Source: JBBQIY01 sp964618405 (GTDB lineage Bacteria > Verrucomicrobiota > Kiritimatiellia > RFP12 > UBA3636). Taken from it: DNA of 24,445 nucleotides. The notes below the pieces were generated by a model. The model searched no databases. It worked only from the letters and a program-made list of their open reading frames with translations, and was not told where the DNA came from. Each line of letters starts with the position of its first letter. Within the stretch, counting starts at the first letter, position 1. A program made the translations under genes and the position numbers. Shown here piece by piece: positions 14,735 to 21,758 of the stretch. The stretch spans positions 1 to 24,445 of the forward strand of contig CAZUAY010000016.1 of the NCBI GenBank assembly GCA_964618405.1, read 5' to 3'.

Positions 14735-16147
14735 TTAAAAACCGAAATAACGCATCGCATTATTATAGCAGATATCGGAAACCATACTGCCAACAAGCTT
14801 GAAGTCCTTAGGCACGAGCCCTTTTTCAATATCGTTTCCAAGGATATTGCACAGAATGCGCCTAAAATATTCGTGGCGTGTGTAGCTAAGCAACGAACGG
14901 CTGTCGGTCAACATGCCCACAAACCGATGCAAGAGCCCCAGTTGTGAAAGTGCTTCAATCTGCCGCTCCATGCCATCCTTCTGGTCGTTAAACCACCAGC
15001 CGCTACCGAGTTGCAACTTGCCAGGCGTTGGTGCTGACTGGAAATTGCCGATCATCGAGCCGAGAAGTTCGTTGTCACGTGGATTAAGCGAGTAAAGGAT
15101 GGTGCGCGGGAGTTTATTCTCAAGTTCAAGGCTGTCCAGAAGACGCGAAAGCGCCTGTGCAACCGGCCAATCGCCGATACTATCAAAACCCGTATCAGGA
15201 CCGAGAGCTTGAAACATTTTTGTATTGTTATTGCGCAGTGCATTGTAGTGGAGCTGCCACGTCCAATTGCTCTCCGCGTCCATTATACCGCAACGAAACA
15301 GCATGTGTGATTTAAATTTAAGCCTATCGACTGCACTCGCATCGGTGCCGCCGCGCACCTTTGCAAAGATACCCTTCACCTCAGCTTCGGTGCAAGTTTC
15401 GGCATAAATTGTCTCCAACCCATAGTCGGAAATTTTGCAACCATGTGAACTGAAAAAGTTATGTCGCTTCTTCAGCGCATTCATGAATTCATCGAAATCT
15501 GAAATCGATACGTCTGACGCCTTTTCCAGTTTGTCAAGCCAAGCGTTCCAAGCGATGCGATTGCCGATGTTAAAGCCCTTATCTGGACGCCAGGTTGGTA
15601 GGACTCTCACGGGAAACGAAGAGTCTGCAGAAATTGCGGCGTGATATTCAAGCGAATCAATGGGGTCGTCGGTTGTGCAGACGACTTGCACATTGCTCAT
15701 CTTCATCAAGCCACGTGCGGAGAATTCGGGTGCCTTCAAGCGCTCCGAGGTGCGATCCCAGACTTCTTGAGCCGTTTCGCCAGATAGCACGATATCGTCG
15801 ATGCCAAAGTAGCGAGCCAGTTCGAGATGAGACCAGTGGTACATCGGATTGCGGAGCAAGTAAGGCATAGTTTCCGCAAACTTCTGGAACTTTTCACGAT
15901 CGGGTGCATCACCCGTAATAAAGTGCTCTTCGATGCCGTTCGAACGCATCGCCCTCCATTTGTAATGGTCGCCACCAAGCCAAGGCTCAGCGAGATTACT
16001 CCACCGAACATCCTCTGCTACTTCTTTCGGTGAGAGATGACAATGATAGTCGACAATCGGCATTCTTTCCGCATAGTCATGGAAGAGTGTCCGTGCTGAA
16101 TCTGTCTCTAATATAAAATCGTCAGTAATGAGTGGCTTGTCTATCAT
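14735..16147 (-). CDS. uxaC: Glucuronate isomerase (uronate isomerase)
   Basis: The 470-residue amidohydrolase-fold enzyme interconverts D-glucuronate with D-fructuronate and D-galacturonate with D-tagaturonate, the first step of hexuronate catabolism. The metal motif MPIVDYHCHLSP gives His35 and His37 near the N-terminus. Further family markers are NPMYHWSHLEL, VVCTTDDPIDSL, VRVLPTWRPDK, LHYNALRNNN, GSGWWFNDQKDGM, and GMLTDSRSLLSYTRHEYFRRILC near the end. Length is normal (about 470). AGGAG (16157-16161) lies nine bases before the ATG. It is transcribed away from the hexokinase operon across a 173-base shared region. No uxaB, uxuA or kdgK is in the window, so the rest of the pathway must be elsewhere. 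Confidence 0.97.
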   Translation of the reverse strand: MIDKPLITDDFILETDSARTLFHDYAERMPIVDYHCHLSPKEVAEDVRWSNLAEPWLGGDHYKWRAMRSNGIEEHFITGDAPDREKFQKFAETMPYLLRNPMYHWSHLELARYFGIDDIVLSGETAQEVWDRTSERLKAPEFSARGLMKMSNVQVVCTTDDPIDSLEYHAAISADSSFPVRVLPTWRPDKGFNIGNRIAWNAWLDKLEKASDVSISDFDEFMNALKKRHNFFSSHGCKISDYGLETIYAETCTEAEVKGIFAKVRGGTDASAVDRLKFKSHMLFRCGIMDAESNWTWQLHYNALRNNNTKMFQALGPDTGFDSIGDWPVAQALSRLLDSLELENKLPRTILYSLNPRDNELLGSMIGNFQSAPTPGKLQLGSGWWFNDQKDGMERQIEALSQLGLLHRFVGMLTDSRSLLSYTRHEYFRRILCNILGNDIEKGLVPKDFKLVGSMVSDICYNNAMRYFGF

Positions 16148-16189
16148 TGTGGGTGGCTCCTGCCTGTCCTGTTCATCGAAAACGCCCTG

Positions 16190-16219
16190 ATTCTACCACA
16201 CCTGACGGCACTGGCACAA
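16190..16219 (-). promoter_or_regulatory. Possible promoter of uxaC
   Basis: On the minus strand TTGTGC (16219-16214) and TAGAAT (16195-16190) are separated by 18 bases, placing the transcript start about 35 bases before the uxaC ATG. The -35 box is moderate. The same intergenic region must also hold the promoter of the divergent hexokinase operon, for which I see no convincing pair of boxes. Confidence 0.4.
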
Positions 16220-16320
16220 GGGAACATAAAACAGCATCAGGATTTGTTCAGTATTTGTTTGTCTTTTCCTACATTTGCAAGTAAACTGTTTGGCATGGTT
16301 TTATTTCTACAGGAGTTTCT

Positions 16321-17619
16321 GTGTCCATGAAGGTAGCCGAATTTTTCGCGAAGTATCGCTTTTCAGCAAACGTTGACATGAACGCTTTGCTTGCCGAATT
16401 CGATCGACAAATGACGGCTGGTCTCGAAGGTAAAGTACAGTCCCTCGCCATGATCCCCGCCTACGTCGATGTGAACCGCACGGTTCCTACCAACACGCCC
16501 ATCATCGTCTTGGACGCTGGGGGCACCAATCTGCGGGTGGCGGTTGTCCAATTCGATCCAGCGGGCAAGGCCAACATCTCGAATTACAAGAAATACGCCA
16601 TGCCTGGCACTACGGGTGAAACGCTGGGAGTAGACGAATTCTTCAGCAAATTTGCTGATTTTCTGGAACCCGTTTGTCAAGATGCTGATCATGTCGGTTT
16701 CTGCTTTTCCTATGCCACTGAAATCACACCAACTCTCGATGGCAAACTGCTACGTTGGACGAAGCAGATTGCCGCGCCGGGAGTCGTCGGTCAGATGGTG
16801 GGCTCCGGCATTGCCAATGCCGTAGAGAAAAGGACTGGACGCACACTCGGAATCCGCGTCCTCAACGACACTGTGGCGACCCTGCTCGCAGGAAAGAGCG
16901 CAGGCATTTCACGACGTTATTCTTCCTACGTTGGCTTCATTCTCGGAACGGGGACCAACATTGCCTACATCGAGTCCAACAAAAACATTAGCAAAGTCAA
17001 GAACCTCGATCCCGCTCACACCATGGTGGTCAATATCGAATCGGGGAATTTTAATGGCGCGGTAGCATCCGAATTTGATGATCGTTTCGACGCCACCACG
17101 TCAGACCCAGGTGTCGGACGTTTCGAAAAAATGATTTCCGGTGCTTATATTGGTGGTTTAGGCCTCACCCTGCTTACGTGCGCGGCAACCGATGGACTTT
17201 TCTCGAAACCTGCTACTGAGGCCCTTATCAACCAAGATAGTCTTTCCACAAAGGATTTTGACGATTTCGTAGCCAATCCGTTTATCACAGGCAGCAGTCT
17301 CGATGGCATTCCGTTCACCGATGAAGATCGCCGTGTTTTTATTGAGATCGGGGAATCCCTCTTCATCCGTGCGGCCAATTTGACGGCCGCCAACATGGCT
17401 GCTGCAGTTCTCCGATCCGGCGCAGGCTACGACAAGCTTCACCCCGTATGCATCACCGTCGACGGCTCTACATACTACAAAACTCGTGCAGCCTTCTTCA
17501 AGTCCCGCGTTGAGGAATTTCTCCGCGCCACGCTCAGTGCCAAAGGCGTCAACTTCGAAATCATCAGCGTCGAAGACGCCCCAATGATCGGCTCTGCAGT
17601 CGCAGGCCTGATCACCTAA
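16321..17619 (+). CDS. Hexokinase, eukaryotic-type family
   Basis: The 432-residue enzyme should phosphorylate glucose or other hexoses with ATP in the cytoplasm. It fits the hexokinase family typical of eukaryotes rather than ROK or Glk glucokinases. LDAGGTNLRV (64-73) is the phosphate-1 loop, VGFCFSYATEITP resembles the sugar-binding FSFP region, LNDTVATLLAG holds the probable catalytic Asp183, and ILGTGTN (207-213) is the phosphate-2 loop. NIESGNFNG and FEKMISGAYIGGL match NMEWGAFG and FEKMISGMYLGE of yeast and animal enzymes as I recall them. The start is GTG at 16321 with AGGAG ending five bases before it; ATG at 16327 is the alternative. It leads an operon with glucuronokinase (19-base gap) and thioredoxin. 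Confidence 0.88.
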   Translation: MSMKVAEFFAKYRFSANVDMNALLAEFDRQMTAGLEGKVQSLAMIPAYVDVNRTVPTNTPIIVLDAGGTNLRVAVVQFDPAGKANISNYKKYAMPGTTGETLGVDEFFSKFADFLEPVCQDADHVGFCFSYATEITPTLDGKLLRWTKQIAAPGVVGQMVGSGIANAVEKRTGRTLGIRVLNDTVATLLAGKSAGISRRYSSYVGFILGTGTNIAYIESNKNISKVKNLDPAHTMVVNIESGNFNGAVASEFDDRFDATTSDPGVGRFEKMISGAYIGGLGLTLLTCAATDGLFSKPATEALINQDSLSTKDFDDFVANPFITGSSLDGIPFTDEDRRVFIEIGESLFIRAANLTAANMAAAVLRSGAGYDKLHPVCITVDGSTYYKTRAAFFKSRVEEFLRATLSAKGVNFEIISVEDAPMIGSAVAGLIT

Positions 17620-17638
17620 ACCCATTACTGGAGTATCC

Positions 17639-18634
17639 ATGATCATCAAATCAAAGGCATACGCACGCGCAGCGCTCATCGGGAATCCCTCGGACGGTTA
17701 TTTCGGCAAAACCATCTCATTTACGTTCGACAATTTCGCCGCAACGGTGATCCTCTACGAGTCACCGGAGCTTGAGATTTTGCCGACTCGGCGCGACGGC
17801 TCTGTTTTTGCAAACATCGACGACCTCGCACTTGACGTCGAGCTTTTTGGCTACTACGGCGGTATCCGTCTTCTGAAAGCCGCAATCAAAAGCTTCCACG
17901 ACTATACCCACACAAACGGCATTGTACTCGACGACCGCAATTTTACAATACGCTACGAATCCAACATCCCCAATCTCGTCGGCCTTGCTGGCTCCAGCGC
18001 AATCATCACGGCATGCTATCGAGCCCTGATGACCTTCTACGGCGTGACGATTCCGAAGCCCGAGCTGGCGAACATCATCCGTGATACCGAACAATATGAG
18101 CTCGGCATTGCCGCAGGCCTTCAGGATCGCGTGATCCAAGTCTACGAGGGCCTCGTTTATATGGACTTCGATAAAAGTCTCATCGAAAGGCAGGGATATG
18201 GCCATTACGAATCGCTCGATCCTGCAAAACTCCCACCAATCTACATCGCCTATCGCACAGACCTCTCCGAGATTTCAGACGTTTTCCACAACAATATTAA
18301 AGCTCGCTTTCATGCAGGCGAAAAAATAATTGTCGATGCGATGAAATTCTGGGCAGACATCACCGATGACGCCCGCGGGTGCCTTATAAGTGGCGATGCC
18401 GTGAAACTCGCATCGCTGATGGACGCCAATTTCGACCGCCGGGCTTCAATCTACAAACTTTCCGAAGGGAATTTGCGCATGGTTCAAGTTGCCCGTAGTT
18501 GCGGAGCCAGTGCAAAGTTCACCGGATCGGGAGGCGCAATTGTCGGCGCCTACAAAGACCAGGCCATGTTCGAAAAACTTTCAAGCGAGCTGGAGAAAGT
18601 CTCCGTACGCGTGATCAAACCCAATATCGTCTAA
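17639..18634 (+). CDS. GHMP kinase, plant-type glucuronokinase-like
   Basis: The 331-residue protein belongs to the GHMP kinase superfamily. Its wording follows plant glucuronokinase: GNPSDGYFGKTISFTF at the N-terminus, GYYGGIRLL, the ATP loop GLAGSSAII (115-123), then LGIAAGLQDRVIQVYEGLVY with the presumed catalytic Asp163. KFTGSGGAIVGAY is the third GHMP motif. Plant glucuronokinase turns D-glucuronate and ATP into glucuronate-1-phosphate, leading to UDP-glucuronate. The setting supports a uronate role because uxaC, acting on the same sugar, lies divergently nearby. TGGAG precedes the ATG, and the gene sits 19 bases after hexokinase. Other GHMP sugar kinases (for example heptose or fucose kinases) are the main alternative; I put glucuronokinase specificity at about 0.7. 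Confidence 0.85.
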   Translation: MIIKSKAYARAALIGNPSDGYFGKTISFTFDNFAATVILYESPELEILPTRRDGSVFANIDDLALDVELFGYYGGIRLLKAAIKSFHDYTHTNGIVLDDRNFTIRYESNIPNLVGLAGSSAIITACYRALMTFYGVTIPKPELANIIRDTEQYELGIAAGLQDRVIQVYEGLVYMDFDKSLIERQGYGHYESLDPAKLPPIYIAYRTDLSEISDVFHNNIKARFHAGEKIIVDAMKFWADITDDARGCLISGDAVKLASLMDANFDRRASIYKLSEGNLRMVQVARSCGASAKFTGSGGAIVGAYKDQAMFEKLSSELEKVSVRVIKPNIV

Positions 18635-18661
18635 ACTAACGCTTAATTAGGAGAAACCGAA

Positions 18662-18985
18662 ATGTCATCAGAATTCGTCAAAGAACTCACCAGTGCAACA
18701 TTCGATTCCGAAACCACCACAGGCCTCGTGCTGATCGACTTCTGGGCGCCGTGGTGCGCCCCGTGCCGCATGATGACACCGATTTTCGAAACCGTTGCAG
18801 AAAAGCTCAACGCGAAAGCGACGTTCGTTAAAGTCAACATAGACGAATCGCCAGATCTTCCGGCTCGTTTTGGCATCCGCAACATTCCGACGCTACTTCT
18901 ACTCAAGGATGGCGTGGAAGCCGATACCCATACTGGCGTGATGCGTGCCGATGACCTCATGGGCATGATCAACCGTAACGTTTAG
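18662..18985 (+). CDS. trxA: Thioredoxin
   Basis: The 107-residue protein has the thioredoxin fold and active site FWAPWCAPCRMM, with redox cysteines Cys32 and Cys35. The usual WCGPC reads WCAPC here; this change is known in some thioredoxins and shifts redox potential modestly. KVNIDESPDLPARFGIRNIPTLLLLKDG contains the cis-proline and the strand that follows it. There is no signal peptide, so it should reduce disulfides in the cytoplasm. AGGAG stands ahead of the ATG, 27 bases after the glucuronokinase stop, so it is the last gene of the hexokinase operon before the pgi promoter. A dedicated link to the kinases is not shown. Confidence 0.95.
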   Translation: MSSEFVKELTSATFDSETTTGLVLIDFWAPWCAPCRMMTPIFETVAEKLNAKATFVKVNIDESPDLPARFGIRNIPTLLLLKDGVEADTHTGVMRADDLMGMINRNV

Positions 18986-18993
18986 GGTACTTC

Positions 18994-19034
18994 TTGATTT
19001 GGACAGCCCAATATGGTTAAATACCACGTGGTAT
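18994..19034 (+). promoter_or_regulatory. pgi promoter with overlapping 14-base palindromic operator
   Basis: TTGATT (18994-18999) and TTAAAT (19017-19022) are separated by 17 bases. Overlapping the end of the -10 box is the perfect palindrome ATACCACGTGGTAT (19021-19034), which would cover the transcription start near 19029. That position is classical for repression by a dimeric regulator. The regulator is not identified. Confidence 0.5.
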
Positions 19035-19062
19035 CAAGCCACCTATTTTAGAGATCCCTACC

Positions 19063-20685
19063 ATGTTCACTGACTTACCTGAATGGACAAAAGTCCGCGT
19101 TGAATTTGAAACCTTTCGAAAAAAATCTTTGCGAGAGGTCTTTGCCGTTGATAAAAATCGCGCGAAGAGCATGACCGTCGAAGCAAGTGGGCTCACACTT
19201 GACTACTCGAAAAATCTTGTTTCCAAACAGATGATCAAAGATCTCTGCGCGCTCGCCCGCGGCTGCGGCCTTAAGGATGCCATTAAATCCATGTACACAG
19301 GCCAGCGTATCAACCGAACGGAAAACCGTCCGGTTCTCCATATCGCGCTCCGCAACCGCTCCAACAAGCCGATCAAAGTCGATGGAAAGGACGTCATGGC
19401 CGACGTCAACGACGTGCTGGCTCGAATGGCCAAATTTTCTAATCGTGTGCGTTCCGGCAAATGGCTCGGATTTACAGGAAAGCCGATTCGAAACATTGTC
19501 AACATTGGCATTGGCGGATCCGATCTCGGCCCTGCAATGGCCTTTCAGGCGTTGCGTCCATTCTCGGATCGCAAATTCCGATTTGGTTTTGTCTCGAATG
19601 TCGATGCCTCTCACTTTGTAGAAGAAACCTTCGGCATGGATCCTGAGGAAACGCTTTTTATCGTCGCCTCCAAAACATTCACAACCGTGGAGACGATGAC
19701 GAATGCGAAAACTGCACGAGCCTGGCTCCTCAAGTCACTCAAAGACAAGAAGGCTGTGGCCAATCACTTTGTGGCTGTCTCAACAAATGCCGAGGAGGTG
19801 GAGAAGTTTGGAATCGACACGGCCAACATGTTCGGATTCTGGGATTGGGTTGGCGGTCGTTACTCGTTGCCCTCTGCCATCGGTCTCCCCCTGATGCTCG
19901 CCATTGGCCCGAAGCACTTTAACGCCATGCTAGACGGCTACTATGCGATGGATTGCCATTTCGCAGAAGCGCCATTCGAAAAGAACATGCCCGTCATTAT
20001 GGCGCTCTTGGGCATTGTGTACAACAATCTCTGTGATGCGCAATCCTACGCCATCCTCCCCTACGACCAGTATCTGGCTCGGTTTGCTGCGTATTTGCAG
20101 CAACTTGATATGGAGAGCAACGGTAAGAGCACCGACCAGCAGGGCAACCGCGTCCAGTATCAAACAGGACCTGTCATCTGGGGCGAGCCTGGCACCAACG
20201 GACAACATGCCTTTTATCAGCTCATCCACCAAGGCACCAAGCTTATTCCTGCCGACTTCATTGGCTTCTGCAAGTCGCACAACCCAATCGGCACGCATCA
20301 TGACAATCTCATGGCGAACTTTTTCGCTCAAACCGAGGCTCTTGCATTTGGCAAGACAGCAGAAGAAGTCCGCGCTGAGGGAACTCCCGACAACCTCGTG
20401 GCGCACAAGGTGTTCGAAGGTAATCGCCCCACGAATACGCTTCTTGCCGACAAGCTTACTCCTGCCATCCTCGGATCGCTACTTGCCCTCTACGAGCACA
20501 AAGTCTTTACCCAAGGCGTGATTTGGAACATTTTCTCCTTCGATCAGTGGGGCGTTCAACTTGGCAAGGTTCTTGCCGCCAAAATTTCTCCAGAACTCAC
20601 CGCCAAGGGGGCGCCTAAATTATCGCACGACTGCTCCACCAACGCACTCATTACGAAATATCGGAAAGTCAACGGCCGAGTATAA
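19063..20685 (+). CDS. pgi: Glucose-6-phosphate isomerase
   Basis: The 540-residue cytosolic enzyme interconverts glucose-6-phosphate and fructose-6-phosphate. It has the long form of the family, close to the E. coli and animal enzymes (about 550). NIGIGGSDLGPAMA (147-160) is the phosphate-binding region, SKTFTTVETMTNA (FTT motif) follows, then GFWDWVGGRYSLPSAIGLP and MESNGKS, with the active-site glutamate. QLIHQGTKLIPADFIGF comes next, and SFDQWGVQLGK near residue 500 ends the series with the catalytic lysine. The ribosome binding site is weak. It has its own promoter with a palindromic operator candidate, so it may be controlled separately from the hexokinase operon upstream, whose product it would consume. 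Confidence 0.98.
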   Translation: MFTDLPEWTKVRVEFETFRKKSLREVFAVDKNRAKSMTVEASGLTLDYSKNLVSKQMIKDLCALARGCGLKDAIKSMYTGQRINRTENRPVLHIALRNRSNKPIKVDGKDVMADVNDVLARMAKFSNRVRSGKWLGFTGKPIRNIVNIGIGGSDLGPAMAFQALRPFSDRKFRFGFVSNVDASHFVEETFGMDPEETLFIVASKTFTTVETMTNAKTARAWLLKSLKDKKAVANHFVAVSTNAEEVEKFGIDTANMFGFWDWVGGRYSLPSAIGLPLMLAIGPKHFNAMLDGYYAMDCHFAEAPFEKNMPVIMALLGIVYNNLCDAQSYAILPYDQYLARFAAYLQQLDMESNGKSTDQQGNRVQYQTGPVIWGEPGTNGQHAFYQLIHQGTKLIPADFIGFCKSHNPIGTHHDNLMANFFAQTEALAFGKTAEEVRAEGTPDNLVAHKVFEGNRPTNTLLADKLTPAILGSLLALYEHKVFTQGVIWNIFSFDQWGVQLGKVLAAKISPELTAKGAPKLSHDCSTNALITKYRKVNGRV

Positions 20686-20720
20686 CCCAAAAAGAATCTC
20701 GCTCAACCCGGGAAATTCAC

Positions 20721-21713
20721 ATGCACGATCTCAGTATCGCAGTTGCAGTCTACAATGAAGAAGAAAGCTTGCCGCCTCTTTGTGCCAAGCTTCATGATGT
20801 GCTTTCTAAACTAGGCAAGCGCTACGAAATCGTACTCGTTGACGATGGCAGCTCCGATAGTTCATGGAAAGTTATGAACGAGCAGGCGCAGATCTACCCC
20901 AACATGAAGCTCATCAAGTTCCGCCGCAATTACGGTCAGACGGCGGCGATGAGCGCAGGAATTAACGAGTCCGATGGTGCCATACTTATTACACTCGATG
21001 CAGATCTGCAAAACGACCCTGCCGACATTCCCGCCTTGCTCGCGAAAATCGATGAAGGTTACGACGTTGTCAGCGGCTGGCGTAAAAACCGCCAAGATAC
21101 TTTTATCAACCGTAAACTTCCGTCGATGCTGGCCAATCGGCTCATCGGGAAACTGACTGGCGTTCAACTTCACGACTACGGATGCTCGCTTAAGGCGTAT
21201 AAGCGCGAGATTATTAGCCAAGTGAAATTATATGGCGAGATGCACCGATTTATTCCTGCGCTTTGTCGCTGGGTTGGGGCAACCATCACGGAAATCCCTG
21301 TAAATCACCACGCGCGCCAGTTCGGGACCACTAAATACGGAATTTCTCGTACCTTACGCGTCGTCCTCGATCTCATGACCGTCAAGTTTTTGCTTTCTTA
21401 CAGTACGCGGCCCATCCAAGTGTTTGGCAAAATCGGGCTTTACTTCGGAGCATTTGCAATGCTGTTTTTCGGCGTCGTGGGTCTCGAAGCTTTGCTTGGT
21501 GCCTTCGGGTTGAGCGCCCCATGGTGGGGCAACCAGTTGCTTGTTAAACGCCCTTTCTGGGTTATCACGCCGCTCATGTTCCTCGGGTTTTCCCTCCAAT
21601 TCATCGTCCTCGGGCTTCTGGCAGAACTCACAACCAGAACCTACCATGAATCGCAAAACAAAACAATCTACGACATTAAGACCACGGCAAAATCTCCGTC
21701 GTTCGCCCACTAG
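20721..21713 (+). CDS. Family 2 glycosyltransferase, DPM1/GtrB-like membrane protein
   Basis: The 330-residue protein has a GT2 GT-A catalytic domain facing the cytoplasm and two C-terminal membrane helices (about 236-262 and 280-303). IAVAVYNEEESL begins the nucleotide site, VLVDDGSSD follows, and the metal-binding D-x-D is in TLDADLQND (Asp93, Asp95). RNYGQTAAMSAGI and the LHDYGCSLKAYKREI segment (150-164) are typical of dolichol- or undecaprenyl-phosphate sugar transferases such as GtrB and ArnC. The likely reaction moves a sugar from a nucleotide donor to polyprenyl phosphate for export or modification of surface glycans. It starts 35 bases after pgi, with GGGAA ahead of the ATG, and is probably cotranscribed with pgi. 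The sugar is not predictable. Confidence 0.9.
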   Translation: MHDLSIAVAVYNEEESLPPLCAKLHDVLSKLGKRYEIVLVDDGSSDSSWKVMNEQAQIYPNMKLIKFRRNYGQTAAMSAGINESDGAILITLDADLQNDPADIPALLAKIDEGYDVVSGWRKNRQDTFINRKLPSMLANRLIGKLTGVQLHDYGCSLKAYKREIISQVKLYGEMHRFIPALCRWVGATITEIPVNHHARQFGTTKYGISRTLRVVLDLMTVKFLLSYSTRPIQVFGKIGLYFGAFAMLFFGVVGLEALLGAFGLSAPWWGNQLLVKRPFWVITPLMFLGFSLQFIVLGLLAELTTRTYHESQNKTIYDIKTTAKSPSFAH

Positions 21714-21758
21714 GGGTCACTAAACGGTATTAACCACAACAGCCACCGCAAAGGCGGT

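Noticed and set aside
16225..16310. Imperfect dyad around TTTGCAAGTAAACTGTTTGGCA as a LacI-type operator for hexokinase
   Set aside because: The arms match poorly and no -35/-10 pair is convincing beside it.
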